Source of the DNA: an uncultured Acetobacteraceae bacterium
GTDB lineage: Bacteria; Pseudomonadota; Alphaproteobacteria; Acetobacterales; Acetobacteraceae
NCBI GenBank assembly: GCA_946476985.1
Contig: CAMKWS010000001.1
Coordinates: 248,001-312,000 of the forward strand
Reading direction: 5' to 3'
DNA: 64,000 nucleotides
The notes below the pieces were generated by a model, which did no database searches, had not been told where the DNA came from, and worked only from the letters and a program-made list of their open reading frames with translations. Each line of letters starts with the position of its first letter. Within the stretch, counting starts at the first letter, position 1. Positions 1 to 10,957 of this stretch are shown in pieces. The position numbers and the translations under genes are program-made.

Positions 1-157
1 CCAAGTCGGGAAAGCTGCTTCTCCTGAAGTCACTGGCGCCTTAGTGATCGCACGCCTTATGGGAAATCATGAAGGTAATCACCGAACAGGCTGGCATATC
101 ACTATGGAGAATAGTGAAGTCCGCATTAATGGCATTAAACTGCCTATTCCCTTCTGA
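1..157 (+). CDS. C-terminal fragment of an unidentified protein (5' end outside window)
   Basis: Open frame from position 2 reading ...QVGKAASPEVTGALVIARLMGNHEGNHRTGWHITMENSEVRINGIKLPIPF*, TGA at 155-157, followed by a terminator hairpin. Family not recognised. Confidence 0.55.
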   Translation, partial: QVGKAASPEVTGALVIARLMGNHEGNHRTGWHITMENSEVRINGIKLPIPF

Positions 158-174
158 GGAGATGCCCTCCTTTT

Positions 175-208
175 TTAAAAAGCGGCAAAACATCTTGCCG
201 CTTTTTAA
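175..208. terminator. Bidirectional intrinsic terminator between upstream CDS and dnaE
   Basis: Inverted repeat ttaaaaagcggcaa...ttgccgctttttaa with T/A tracts on both sides. Confidence 0.8.
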
Positions 209-217
209 ACTAGATCC

Positions 218-3200
218 TTAAACCTGCTCTAAACGACAAACACCTTCTAATGTGCCCATTTGCTCGGCCAGACGTGGTGTGATCCGATATGGCTCTGGCA
301 AGCGAATAGCAACATCTTGCGTCTCCTCAACGGAGGGCATAAGTACCACCCTCCCTCGTCCGCCTTTAACTGTCTCTAACATAGACTGCAAAGGCTCTAG
401 AGCTACTTCACTGTCAATCCAAATACGGAGCTCTCCTTTTTCTTCGGCTGCTGCCTTCTCAAGATCAAGCACAGTATTGGCCGTAATACGAACAGCATCA
501 CCATCTAGCTTAAGCTCGGCATACACCAACACAGCCTGCCCAGCGACCAGAAGCTCCCTACACGAGGCTAAGGTCTCTGAAAACAGAGTGACCTCACACC
601 CACCACTGGCATCTGTTAACGTAACCCATGCCATTTTCTTGCCTGTCTTCGTGGGCCGTTCTTTTTTATCCACCACACAGCCTGCAATACGTACACGAGT
701 TTCGCCTTGATGGGCGACTTGCTCTAGCCGGAAGGCTGGTGTTGTCCCAATACGTCGCAAGACATGGCGATAGGCATCCAACGGATGGGCACTCATATGA
801 AAGCCAATCACCGCAGCCTCATGGGAAAGCCGTTCAAAATCTGGCCACGGACGTACCTTCTTAAGGTGCAAAACCTCACGCAGGCTATCATCCGCACCGC
901 CAAACAGCCCAACTTGGCCGACTTCTTTCTCCTGTGCACGGGACTGCGCACGCCGCAAAACAATTTCTGCACTTGCAAAAACCGTGTGGCGGTCTGGCTC
1001 AATCGAATCAAACGCACCAGCTTTGGCAAGGCTTTCCATCTGAATTTTATTGATATGTTTGGAATCACAACGCTCTGCAAAATCCGTCATATCTTTGAAT
1101 GGTTTTGCCCCACGATCTTTTACAAGACCTTCCATAGCAACAAATCCCACGCGCTTAACCGCAGCCAAGGCAAAACGAATACCCAAGCGGCCATCTTCAA
1201 GATGTTCAATCGAAAAATCAGCCTGAGATTTGTTAATATCCACCGGCAAAACAGGGATATCCATACGGCGCGCCTCTTGGCACAGCGCTGCGAGCTTCTC
1301 TGTTTTTTCTCGTGCAAGAGACATACAGCCCGCTAAGAAGGCAACTGGATGGTTCGCCTTCATCCATGCTGTTTGATAAGACACAAACGCATAAGCGGCC
1401 GCATGAGATTTGTTAAACCCGTAATTGGCGAATTTCGCCATCAGGTCAAAGACCTCTTCAGCCTTTTCAGCTGGAATACCCCGTTTTGTAGCCCCTTCGC
1501 AGAAAATAACGCGTTGCTTCTCCATTTCAGAAGCAATCTTTTTACCCATCGCACGTCGTAGCAAATCTGCTCCACCAAGGCTGTAACCTGCCATCTTCTG
1601 GGCAATCTGCATCACCTGCTCCTGATAGACCATAATCCCGTAGGTCTCTTCAAGGATCGGGCGGATCTCCTCATGCGGTGGCTCCCATGGGGCACCATGC
1701 TTACGACGACAATATTCAGGGATATTTTCCATCGGCCCCGGGCGATAGAGTGACACACCGGCAATGAGGTCCTCTAGCCGGCTGGCCGACATCTGCTTGA
1801 GCATATCCCGCATACCCGCGCCTTCAAACTGGAAGACACCAGCCGTATCGCCGCGGGCCATCATCTCAAAGGTTTTTTTATCATCTAAAGGAATGAGAGA
1901 AAGATCAACTTCCTCACCCAACTGACGTAGGAAATCGACACCTCTTTTAAGAATGGTCAATGTTGTCAAACCGAGGAAGTCGAACTTCACCAAGCCAGCT
2001 TGCTCAACAAATTTCATATTATACTGGGTAACCAGCATTTCACTTCGCGGATCTCGGTAAAGTGGCACGAGCTCTACAAGATCACGATCCCCAATCACAA
2101 CACCTGCAGCATGGGTAGAAGCATGGCGGAACAGGCCCTCAAGCTGCAACGCAATTTCTAGCAGACGACGGATCATCTCATCCGTATCACGCATTTCTTG
2201 CAAGCGCGGCTCTTCTTCAATCGCCTTTGCGAGCGGGGTTGGTTTTGCCGGATTGTTTGGAATTAACTCCGCAACACGGTTTACCATCCCATATGGCAAC
2301 CCTAAAACACGCCCGACATCACGTACCGCAGCTTTTGCTTGCAACTTACCAAAAGTAATGATCTGCGCCACACGTTCATGGCCGTACTCATCCCGCACAT
2401 AGCGGATCACCTCGTCACGCCTATCCTGACAAAAATCGATATCAAAATCAGGCATGGACACACGTTCAGGGTTCAAGAAACGCTCGAACAGCAAGCCAAA
2501 CGGAATAGGATCAATATCGGTAATTGTGAGAGCATACGCCACCAAAGACCCCGCACCGGACCCACGCCCAGGCCCTACGGGGATATCATGCGCCTTAGCC
2601 CACTGAATAAAATCCGCCACGATAAGGAAGTAACCGGGAAAGCCCATACTGGCGATAATGCCAAGCTCGGTCTCTAAACGGGCCTCATATTCGGCCCGGC
2701 GGGCTTCACCATCTGCCATGACAGAAAGGCGCTTCTCCAAACCTTCCTCAGCCATGGCACGGAGTGTTTCTTCCTCCGTACTCCCCTCACGCACTTTAGG
2801 GCACACAGGCAAAAGCGGCTTGCGTGTATTGACCCCCACAGCGCAATGACGAGCAATAACTAACGTATTGTCACACGCTTCTGGGAGGTCATGAAAAAGC
2901 GCACGCATTTCCTCAGGCGTTTTAAACCAGGCCTGAGACGAAACGCGCCAGCGATCCTCCTCTGCCATGGTGCGCCCTTGTGCAATACATAGCAGCGCAT
3001 CATGCGCCTCATGCAGTTCCGGCCGTGGGAAGAAGCACTCATTTGTTGCAACAAGCGGTAGATCAAGCTCATCGGCCAAGGCAATAAGGTGCGGCTCTGT
3101 GATATCCTCACCAGCTTCATCTAGCCGATTAATCTCTACAGCGACATAGCCCTGGAACGCTTCTTTCAAGCGCTTCAACATCTCACGTGCGGCGGGGATC

Positions 3201-3643
3201 TGCTCGCCTAGCAGCAGCTTATTAATTGGCCCACGATTACCGCCCGTCAGCAAAAACAGCCCCTCTGCCCGGCTGCACAGCACATCCAACGGCATGGAAG
3301 GATCTGCCGAATCTCCATTTAAGAAGCCCTGCGTGGATAAGAACTGTAAGTTCTCCAGCCCTTCTTCTGTCCGTGCTAACACAACCAAAGGCTCGGCCGC
3401 TGCGCCAGGCCGCCCTGTGGAAGATGGAAGTGCTAACTGGCACCCAACAATCGGTTGCACACCCGCTTTACGACATGTTTGAGAAAATTCCAGCCCGCCA
3501 AACATATTCCCGCTATCTGTCAAAGCAACAGCGGGCATTTGGTTAGCCGCAGCTAGCTCTACAAGCTCTGAAACACGGATGGCACCCTGACTAAGAGAGT
3601 AAGCAGAGTGATTACGAAGATGGACAAAATCAGCATAGGGCAT
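218..3643 (-). CDS. dnaE: DNA polymerase III subunit alpha
   Basis: 1141 aa; PHP domain start (FVHLRNHSAYSLSQGAI), PDFDIDFCQDRRDEVIRYV, GPGRGSGAGSLVAYAL motifs. Confidence 0.97.
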   Translation of the reverse strand: MPYADFVHLRNHSAYSLSQGAIRVSELVELAAANQMPAVALTDSGNMFGGLEFSQTCRKAGVQPIVGCQLALPSSTGRPGAAAEPLVVLARTEEGLENLQFLSTQGFLNGDSADPSMPLDVLCSRAEGLFLLTGGNRGPINKLLLGEQIPAAREMLKRLKEAFQGYVAVEINRLDEAGEDITEPHLIALADELDLPLVATNECFFPRPELHEAHDALLCIAQGRTMAEEDRWRVSSQAWFKTPEEMRALFHDLPEACDNTLVIARHCAVGVNTRKPLLPVCPKVREGSTEEETLRAMAEEGLEKRLSVMADGEARRAEYEARLETELGIIASMGFPGYFLIVADFIQWAKAHDIPVGPGRGSGAGSLVAYALTITDIDPIPFGLLFERFLNPERVSMPDFDIDFCQDRRDEVIRYVRDEYGHERVAQIITFGKLQAKAAVRDVGRVLGLPYGMVNRVAELIPNNPAKPTPLAKAIEEEPRLQEMRDTDEMIRRLLEIALQLEGLFRHASTHAAGVVIGDRDLVELVPLYRDPRSEMLVTQYNMKFVEQAGLVKFDFLGLTTLTILKRGVDFLRQLGEEVDLSLIPLDDKKTFEMMARGDTAGVFQFEGAGMRDMLKQMSASRLEDLIAGVSLYRPGPMENIPEYCRRKHGAPWEPPHEEIRPILEETYGIMVYQEQVMQIAQKMAGYSLGGADLLRRAMGKKIASEMEKQRVIFCEGATKRGIPAEKAEEVFDLMAKFANYGFNKSHAAAYAFVSYQTAWMKANHPVAFLAGCMSLAREKTEKLAALCQEARRMDIPVLPVDINKSQADFSIEHLEDGRLGIRFALAAVKRVGFVAMEGLVKDRGAKPFKDMTDFAERCDSKHINKIQMESLAKAGAFDSIEPDRHTVFASAEIVLRRAQSRAQEKEVGQVGLFGGADDSLREVLHLKKVRPWPDFERLSHEAAVIGFHMSAHPLDAYRHVLRRIGTTPAFRLEQVAHQGETRVRIAGCVVDKKERPTKTGKKMAWVTLTDASGGCEVTLFSETLASCRELLVAGQAVLVYAELKLDGDAVRITANTVLDLEKAAAEEKGELRIWIDSEVALEPLQSMLETVKGGRGRVVLMPSVEETQDVAIRLPEPYRITPRLAEQMGTLEGVCRLEQV

Positions 3644-3714
3644 GCGCCCTCTTTACCACGGAGCCACAGCAACGGGGAACAGAAAACACACCCTAACAAC
3701 GCAAGAGGATTACC

Positions 3715-4461
3715 TCAGCAGGCGACGAGCTGACCATCTGTTAAGGTTACGGTGCGATCCATTGATGCTGCCAAAGTTTCATTATGTGTAGCAATTAACG
3801 CAGCCACACCCTCTTCTCTTACGACACGCATGAGTTCAACAAAAACAAGATCTGCCGTTTTTGTATCCAAATTTCCCGTTGGCTCATCAGCCAGCAACAC
3901 GCTCGGCTTATTAGCCAACGCACGTGCAATCGCCGTGCGTTGCTGCTCACCACCGGACATACGACCCGGTAAGGCCTCTAGCCTATGCCCTAATCCAAAG
4001 CGCTTTAATAAATCCTCAGCTCGCTCTCTTGCTTGTCGAGGCGCAATACCTGCTGCCAATTGTGGCAACATCACATTCTCAACCGCACTGAACTCACCCA
4101 ACAAATGATGAAACTGGTACACAAACCCAATCTCATCTCTCCGCAAAGCTGTGCGGCCTGCCTCATTTAAGCGAGATGTCTTCTGCCCCTTGATGAGTAC
4201 ATCGCCCGCATTAGGTTTTTCAAGCAATCCCGCCAGATGAAGTAGAGTAGACTTCCCTGTTCCACTTGGTGCCACAAGAGAAACAATTTCCCCCTTTGAA
4301 AGGGTAAACTGCACATTTTTGAGGATCTGAAGCTCCTCATCACCCGAACTAAAAGAGCGCGCCACCCCTTCTAACTCTAATGCAGCCATAGTCTCTGCTA
4401 TGCCTTCCTCCCCTTTAACGGGTGTTTCGGCACTCATATCTCGAGAACTCATCTTACTCAT
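3715..4461 (-). CDS. lolD: Lipoprotein-releasing system ATP-binding protein LolD
   Basis: Walker [10 protein letters not shown], signature SGGEQQR, Walker [12 protein letters not shown]. Start placed at ATG 4461 (overlaps lolC stop) instead of the 4497 ORF start. Confidence 0.92.
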   Translation of the reverse strand: MSKMSSRDMSAETPVKGEEGIAETMAALELEGVARSFSSGDEELQILKNVQFTLSKGEIVSLVAPSGTGKSTLLHLAGLLEKPNAGDVLIKGQKTSRLNEAGRTALRRDEIGFVYQFHHLLGEFSAVENVMLPQLAAGIAPRQARERAEDLLKRFGLGHRLEALPGRMSGGEQQRTAIARALANKPSVLLADEPTGNLDTKTADLVFVELMRVVREEGVAALIATHNETLAASMDRTVTLTDGQLVAC

Positions 4462-5701
4462 GACGCAGAGCCTCAACAGGGTCTGTCTTAGCAGCACGCC
4501 AAGATGGATAAAGCGTTGCCAATAACGATAATGCTAGAGACAACACAACAACTTCGACCACTTGTGACCAAATGATACGAGCAGGCAAACGAGCTAGAAA
4601 ATAAACCTCTGAATTAAAAAGATTTGTCCCTGTTAGGCTCTCTAACACATGGCGAATACGCTCAATATTCAGAGCAAAACAAATCCCTAGCACTGTCCCC
4701 AAACATGTACCCACCACACCAACAGAAGCGCCACACATTAGGAAGATGCGCATCACATTGCCGCGGCTTGCCCCAAATGTTCTCAATATCGCAATATCTC
4801 GTGTCTTATCCTTAACCATCATGATCAATGATGAGATCACATTAAATGCCGCAACAAGAATAATCAGCGTAAGGATCAAGAACATCACATTCTGCTCAAC
4901 TGTGACAGCATCCAAAAAGCCATTTGCGCTTCTTGTCCAATCCAGCACTTGCAACTGTGGGTTATTCAGAGACACGGTAATTTGCCGTGCTATAGGAACA
5001 ATATTTAGTGGATCATTCGTGCTAACTTGAATGAGCGATACAGCATCACCCAACATGAGAAATTTCTGAGAAGCAGCCAACGGCATAAGAATGACATTAC
5101 TATTATAGTCATTCCAGTTCGCATCAAACACCAGTGCGACATGCAACTTACGCACCCGTGGCATTGTGCCAAAAGGTGTCGCTTGCCCGTTGGGAGATAG
5201 TAGCGTGATCGTAGAGCCTGCTTGCAAGCCCGCACGCTCAGCTAATGTCGCCCCTACAGCCACAGCGTCATTACCTGTAAAGGCGTCTAAACTACCTTCA
5301 ATAATGCCTTGGCTAAGAGCTTTCCAATTTTTTAAATCTTCAGGAGCAATACCCTCAAGCATAGCCCCTGTTGAATATTCACCAGCTTCCGCAAGAACTG
5401 TTCCCTGCGTCATGGGGAGGACCTGCGTCACCCCTTTTACTTGGCGAATAAGAGCCGCATCATCACGATATCCCTGAATGCTCCGCCCATAAGCGTAAAC
5501 ATTCAGGTCGCCATGTAAGCCTAAGATCCGCCCCATAAGGTCAGCCTTAAAACCATTCATGACGGCCATCACAATGATAAGCGTCGCAACACCAAGAGCG
5601 ATACCTACCAAAGAAAATAACGCAATAATTGAAGCGAACCGTTCCCCCTTACGGGCACGCAAATACCGTAGAGCAACGGTTCGTTCAAAACGGCCAAACA
5701 T
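4454..5701 (-). CDS. lolC: Lipoprotein-releasing ABC transporter permease LolC/LolE
   Basis: 415 aa; [47 protein letters not shown]; adjacent lolD. Confidence 0.93.
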   Translation of the reverse strand: MFGRFERTVALRYLRARKGERFASIIALFSLVGIALGVATLIIVMAVMNGFKADLMGRILGLHGDLNVYAYGRSIQGYRDDAALIRQVKGVTQVLPMTQGTVLAEAGEYSTGAMLEGIAPEDLKNWKALSQGIIEGSLDAFTGNDAVAVGATLAERAGLQAGSTITLLSPNGQATPFGTMPRVRKLHVALVFDANWNDYNSNVILMPLAASQKFLMLGDAVSLIQVSTNDPLNIVPIARQITVSLNNPQLQVLDWTRSANGFLDAVTVEQNVMFLILTLIILVAAFNVISSLIMMVKDKTRDIAILRTFGASRGNVMRIFLMCGASVGVVGTCLGTVLGICFALNIERIRHVLESLTGTNLFNSEVYFLARLPARIIWSQVVEVVVLSLALSLLATLYPSWRAAKTDPVEALRHE

Positions 5702-7017
5702 TACCGCAAACCTAGCTTAGCCAATGCTTCATCTAGCGGCAGCTCACTGCGCTCACCCGTGGCGCGATGTTTTAACTCAACCATGCCATTTTTCGCCCCA
5801 CGAGGGCCAACAATGATCTGCCAAGGATGCCCCAGAAGATCAGCATCATTGAACTTCACCCCCGCCCGCTCGGAACGATCATCATACAGCAGCCCTTCTG
5901 GGTCACAGCTATAAATGCTCTCGCACATCGCATCACAAGTTTCATCACCCGGGCGTAAATTCAACAAAGCGGCACGATAAGGGGCAACATCTTCTGGCCA
6001 AATAATACCAGCATCATCGTGAGACGCTTCAATAATCGCTCCCACCAAACGAGATACACCAATACCATAAGACCCCATATGAGGGTGAATAGCAGCACCA
6101 TCAGCGCCATTCACCTCAACACCCATGGCTTCGGTATATTTCGTACCAAAATAGAAAATATGGCCAACTTCAATACCACGTCCACCACGGCGGCGATCCT
6201 CTGGCACAGCCTCCCACGCTGTAAGATCGTGCTTCTCATCGGTTGCAGAATAGGTCTCTTTCACCAAATTCTGTAACTTCTGGAGATCAGCTTCATTCTG
6301 CGGGTTTAACGCCATGGATTCCCAATCCATCTCGTCCCACCCAGCATCATAAAAAACTTCGCTTTCACCCGTTGGGGCTAACACGAGGAATTCATGGCTC
6401 AACTCACCACCAATTGGCCCAGTATCTGCGGCCATTGGTACAGCCTTCACACCAAGACGGCGGAAGATCTTCAAGTAAGAAAGCATCATCCTATAATAGC
6501 TGCTCACAGCTGCTTCATAGGAAAGGTCGAAGGAATAGGCATCCTTCATATAAAATTCACGCCCACGCATCACACCAAAACGAGGGCGAACTTCGTCACG
6601 GAACTTCCATTGGATATGGTAAATCACCTTCGGCAATTCACGGTATGATTTTACCGTACTGCCAAAGAGGTCTGTCACCACTTCTTCATTCGTTGGACCA
6701 TACAGCATCTCACGGCCTTGACGATCCTGAATACGCAGCATTTCAGGGCCATAAGCATCATAACGACCAGAACGCCGCCATAAATCGGCTGATTGTATGG
6801 TCGGCATTAAGACTTCCTGCCCACCAACTTGGTCCTGCTCTTGGCGCACAATATTCGCAATATTGCGCAACACACGCAGCCCTGCCGGCAACCATGTATA
6901 AATACCTGATGATGTCTGCCGCACCAGTCCTGCACGCAGCATCAGACGGTGTGAGGCGATCTGCGCCTCAGCAGGAACTTCTTTTAAAGTAGGCTGGAAA
7001 GCTTGGCTTAACCGCAT
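5701..7017 (-). CDS. proS: Prolyl-tRNA synthetase (short form without the large editing insertion)
   Basis: 438 aa; [71 protein letters not shown] class II aaRS motif. Confidence 0.95.
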   Translation of the reverse strand: MRLSQAFQPTLKEVPAEAQIASHRLMLRAGLVRQTSSGIYTWLPAGLRVLRNIANIVRQEQDQVGGQEVLMPTIQSADLWRRSGRYDAYGPEMLRIQDRQGREMLYGPTNEEVVTDLFGSTVKSYRELPKVIYHIQWKFRDEVRPRFGVMRGREFYMKDAYSFDLSYEAAVSSYYRMMLSYLKIFRRLGVKAVPMAADTGPIGGELSHEFLVLAPTGESEVFYDAGWDEMDWESMALNPQNEADLQKLQNLVKETYSATDEKHDLTAWEAVPEDRRRGGRGIEVGHIFYFGTKYTEAMGVEVNGADGAAIHPHMGSYGIGVSRLVGAIIEASHDDAGIIWPEDVAPYRAALLNLRPGDETCDAMCESIYSCDPEGLLYDDRSERAGVKFNDADLLGHPWQIIVGPRGAKNGMVELKHRATGERSELPLDEALAKLGLR

Positions 7018-7029
7018 GCTCTCTTTTCC

Positions 7030-8700
7030 TCAAACGCGCAGAAGGTGAACATCAACCAAAGGACGCTTGCGCAATTTACGTCCTAATGCACGGCGCAATG
7101 CTGTTCGTGCCGCATCACGGAAAGCCTGATCATCCTGCCGGAACTCATCAGGAATTTCATCAATCGCATACGCAAATTCTTCACGAATACGCGTACTTTC
7201 TGGGTCATCTCTTTCCAACAAGCCTGGCGCACTAATACGTGGATCACCGATGACATAACCTTCATCATCCACAGCAAAACTTGCCAAAACAACGCCGTTA
7301 AACAGCATGCGACGGCGTGCAGCTAACACACCACCTGTCATTGGCAGCAAACGATCACCATCAAGAGCCAAACGCCCTGTTGGAGCTGTATCAACAACCT
7401 CAACCGGCCCTGGGCCTAAATTCAAGATATCACCATCTTCAAGCAGAACAGCTTCAGCACCACTCTCACGCGCCACCGCACCATGCGCCGTCAAATGACG
7501 CCATTCACCATGGGTCGGAATACTGTAGCGAGGACGCACCAAGCTATAGAGATGGCGAATATCCCCCCCTGTAGCGTGCCCCGATGTATGAACCATACCG
7601 TCTTTATCTGTCAGCACTGTGACACCACGGCGTGTAAGGTTATCCTGCACCGTCATTACAGCTTGCTCATTACCCGGAATCACACGGGAGCTGTAGATAA
7701 CCGTATCCCCCTCACCCAGAGAAATGCTGGAATGGGTATCATTTGCGATACGTGACAGAGCCGAGCGTGCTTCACCCTGACTACCTGTGATGATCATCAG
7801 CAAATTATCATCCGAGACATTCGCTGCGTCATATTCTGTCAAAAATGGTGGGAGATCGGTAAAGTAACCACACTCACGTGCAGCCGCCTCTAGGTTACGC
7901 AAAGAGCGGCCAATCACCATCACTTCACGCCCCGTTGCCAAAGCGGCCTTTGCAATGCTCTCCACACGCGCAACGTTACTCGCAAAGCATGTCACCGCAA
8001 CGCGTCCTTCAAGACCAGCGATCATCTCCGTCAAGCCAACGCGCACTTCCGCCTCAGATTGAGATGGTCCCTCGCGCATGACATTGGTGCTATCACCAAC
8101 CATAGCCAGCACACCTTCGTCACCTAAAGCACGGAAGGCATCTTCATCTGTCACTGGGCCCACAAGAGGTGTTGGGTCCAGCTTCCAGTCCCCTGTATGA
8201 ACAACAATCCCATGCGGCGTACGAATCGCAACAGATTGAGCCTCAATAATAGAGTGCGTCACTGGAATGAATTGCAGATCAAATGGCCCAACTTCGAATC
8301 GTGATGCAGGCATCACGATATTCAAGACCACCTGATTTTGCAGCCCAGCTTCGCTGAGCTTGCGACGTATCACAGCTGCTGTAAACGGCGTTGCATAGAC
8401 AGGACAGCGCAGATATTTCCACAAATGTGCAATCGCACCGATATGATCTTCATGCGCGTGGGTAATAACCAAGCCGCACAGCGTGTCCTTCCGCTCTGCA
8501 ATAAAACTTGGGTCGGGCATCAATACATCTGCTTCTGGGGTATCATTCCCAGAAAAACCGATGCCGCAGTCAATCGCCAACCAATGTTCTTCCCCATCTT
8601 TACGCAAGCGATACAAGTTGAGATTCATACCAATCTCACCTGTGCCTCCTAGCGGGAGAAAGGCAAAATCATCCTTCTGTTCTGTCATATAATCATCCAC
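7030..8700 (-). CDS. rnj: Ribonuclease J
   Basis: 556 aa; metallo-beta-lactamase motif THAHEDHIGA, beta-CASP region, PTHGEWRHLTAH. Confidence 0.93.
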   Translation of the reverse strand: MDDYMTEQKDDFAFLPLGGTGEIGMNLNLYRLRKDGEEHWLAIDCGIGFSGNDTPEADVLMPDPSFIAERKDTLCGLVITHAHEDHIGAIAHLWKYLRCPVYATPFTAAVIRRKLSEAGLQNQVVLNIVMPASRFEVGPFDLQFIPVTHSIIEAQSVAIRTPHGIVVHTGDWKLDPTPLVGPVTDEDAFRALGDEGVLAMVGDSTNVMREGPSQSEAEVRVGLTEMIAGLEGRVAVTCFASNVARVESIAKAALATGREVMVIGRSLRNLEAAARECGYFTDLPPFLTEYDAANVSDDNLLMIITGSQGEARSALSRIANDTHSSISLGEGDTVIYSSRVIPGNEQAVMTVQDNLTRRGVTVLTDKDGMVHTSGHATGGDIRHLYSLVRPRYSIPTHGEWRHLTAHGAVARESGAEAVLLEDGDILNLGPGPVEVVDTAPTGRLALDGDRLLPMTGGVLAARRRMLFNGVVLASFAVDDEGYVIGDPRISAPGLLERDDPESTRIREEFAYAIDEIPDEFRQDDQAFRDAARTALRRALGRKLRKRPLVDVHLLRV

Positions 8701-8707
8701 ATCATGT

Positions 8708-9556
8708 TTACGTGTTATCTAAACGCCCAAAGGCATTATGGGCCTGCTGCCCAGAAACATCAGTGACGAAACGCGCACTATTCTGCCCCGCAAGTAAGCG
8801 AAGCCCCTCCAACGTGAGGTCCGGTGCCACTTCATCAAATAACGTCGTCCCCTCTGAAAAGAGAGGCGCTAAACCACCTGTCGCCACAACTTTCGCTGGC
8901 TCATCCATCTCGCCGGCTATCCGGCGTACAATTCCCTCAACAAGGCCGACATACCCCCAAAAGAGCCCCGACCTCATAGCCACACTCGTATTGCGGCCAA
9001 TTGCCTCTACAGGCCGCCCAACACTCACACGCGGCAAACGCGCCGCTGCTTTATGCAGCGCGTCCATCGAAAGATTCACTCCTGGAGCAATTGCTCCACC
9101 ACAATAGCGGCCTTCTCTATCCACAACATCAAACGTCGTAGCCGTTCCAAAATCCACAACAATCAACGGCCCACCATAAAGCCGATGAGACGCTAAGCCA
9201 TTCAATAAGCGGTCCGCCCCTAACTCAGAGGGCGTATCCACCAAAACATCCATTTTCCAGTCCAGCTCATGGTTCGCCACCAACGGCTCAGCATGTAGCC
9301 AGAAACGGCATAAACGCCGCAATTCATACAAGGCTGCTGGCACAACCGTGCCAATAATGGCCCTTTTCACACAGCTTGGGCTCAGTCCGGCTCGTTCCAT
9401 CAAATTCAACAGCCAAACGGCATATTCATCCGCCGTTCTACGATCATCTGTTGAGATGCGCCAGCGCCCTACCCACGCACTGCCATCATGAATGGCAAAA
9501 ACGACATTTGTATTGCCGGCGTCGATAACGAGCAGCACACCTTTTCCTTCACTCAC
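8708..9556 (-). CDS. coaX: Type III pantothenate kinase
   Basis: 282 aa; [43 protein letters not shown]. Confidence 0.95.
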   Translation of the reverse strand: MSEGKGVLLVIDAGNTNVVFAIHDGSAWVGRWRISTDDRRTADEYAVWLLNLMERAGLSPSCVKRAIIGTVVPAALYELRRLCRFWLHAEPLVANHELDWKMDVLVDTPSELGADRLLNGLASHRLYGGPLIVVDFGTATTFDVVDREGRYCGGAIAPGVNLSMDALHKAAARLPRVSVGRPVEAIGRNTSVAMRSGLFWGYVGLVEGIVRRIAGEMDEPAKVVATGGLAPLFSEGTTLFDEVAPDLTLEGLRLLAGQNSARFVTDVSGQQAHNAFGRLDNT

Positions 9557-10355
9557 AAATAATATCGCCTGTCACAATCGAGGTTACAGTGCCATCATCC
9601 AATGTGAGCAACAGGTGCCCCTGCATATCCAGTCCGGCAAATTGACCCTTTATGTCTCTATCATGTCTTCGGACAATCAGTCGAGTGCCTATAGGATGAG
9701 CTCGCTCCATCCAGCCCTGCCATATAGCCTGATCCCCACCCTGCTGCCAGCATTGCCGCCATTTATCCAAGGCACATAAAATTTCCTTGGCGCATTTTTC
9801 TGCCGTAGGAGGCGATATAATATCCGCTAAAGCAGCAAGACTACGCCCTTCAACATGGGGCGCTTTACATAAATTAGCGCCGACCCCAATCACCGCCCAT
9901 GCTTGCTCATCAACAAAAGAGCCCTTCTCAGAAGAGGCAGATACGCCAGAACCACCAGTCTCAATTAAAATACCAGCCATCTTCCGCCCCATTAAGAGCA
10001 GATCATTCGGCCATTTTAAACTGAGAGACAAATCGATCTCATTCTTCGGTACATATGCCGCATTAGGCTCATACATCTTTGAACCAACAGATGCAGCATA
10101 AACACCATCATAGACAGCCACTGCAACGAGATACGGCAAAACAGACCGAAACGAACTTTTTTCTGAAAAATGAAGCAAAAAGGAAAAAGCTAAATTTCCT
10201 TCTCCACTCTCCCAGTTGCGACCACGACTTCCTCGTGCCGCACTCTGTCGTCTTGCGAGAACAGCTAGACCCTCATTCTCGCCGGCCTCAGCTCGTTCCC
10301 GACAAAAATCGGAAGTGGATGCCAGCGTTTCATAAATTTCGAAACGCCAGTTCAT
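9549..10355 (-). CDS. birA: Biotin--[acetyl-CoA-carboxylase] ligase
   Basis: 268 aa; [48 protein letters not shown]. Confidence 0.93.
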   Translation of the reverse strand: MNWRFEIYETLASTSDFCRERAEAGENEGLAVLARRQSAARGSRGRNWESGEGNLAFSFLLHFSEKSSFRSVLPYLVAVAVYDGVYAASVGSKMYEPNAAYVPKNEIDLSLSLKWPNDLLLMGRKMAGILIETGGSGVSASSEKGSFVDEQAWAVIGVGANLCKAPHVEGRSLAALADIISPPTAEKCAKEILCALDKWRQCWQQGGDQAIWQGWMERAHPIGTRLIVRRHDRDIKGQFAGLDMQGHLLLTLDDGTVTSIVTGDIICE

Positions 10356-10375
10356 AAAAACACTTCAAAAGAAGA

Positions 10376-10450
10376 TGGTGGGCAATGACGGGATCGAACC
10401 GCCGACCCTCTCGGTGTAAACGAGACGCTCTACCGCTGAGCTAATTGCCC
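10376..10450 (-). tRNA. tRNA-Val (anticodon TAC), CCA encoded
   Basis: Reverse strand GGGCAATTAGCTCAGCGGTAGAGCGTCTCGTTTACACCGAGAGGGTCGGCGGTTCGATCCCGTCATTGCCCACCA folds as a cloverleaf; anticodon loop TTTACAC. Confidence 0.95.
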
Positions 10451-10540
10451 GCCCCGATATATATGCAAAAGCATCTTGGAGCGCAACAGGAAAATGTTAT
10501 TTTTTAATAAAAAATGACATTTTCCTGTTTTAGCATGAGC

Positions 10541-10831
10541 TTATTTGCCGCTCACAGCATCCTTCAGGCCTTTACCAGGCTTGAAACGCACAGAAGTAGA
10601 AGCAGGGATATCAATCTCCTCACCTGTGCGTGGGTTACGACCTTTTGCAGCCTTACGAGTTGCTGTCACAAAGCTACCAAAGCCAACCAGACGAACTTCC
10701 TGCCCCTTAGAAAGTGTCTTCTCGATGGTGCCGAAAACAGCATCAACAACGTCGCTAGCCTTAGCTTTAGGAAGATCAGCAGCCTCAGCTACAGAAGCGA
10801 TGAGTTCCTGCTTGTTCAGAGGTTTCTCCAT
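10541..10831 (-). CDS. hupB: HU family DNA-binding protein
   Basis: 96 aa; MEKPLNKQELIASVAEAADLPKAKASDVVDAVF, VRLVGFGSF, RNPRTGEEI. Confidence 0.95.
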   Translation of the reverse strand: MEKPLNKQELIASVAEAADLPKAKASDVVDAVFGTIEKTLSKGQEVRLVGFGSFVTATRKAAKGRNPRTGEEIDIPASTSVRFKPGKGLKDAVSGK

Positions 10832-10957
10832 GGTAAGCCTTTCTAATATTCTCGTGATCTATCCCTAAGAGACATAGAATCACACACTACGATTTACATC
10901 TGCACTATGAAGCGGATTTTCCCCGCGTCAACCGTGCGAATGCCTTAAAACAGCAAC

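Noticed and set aside
6243-6992. 249-aa + strand ORF antisense to proS
   Set aside because: Lies wholly within proS on the other strand; low-plausibility composition (His/Gln/Ser rich), no RBS, no motif.
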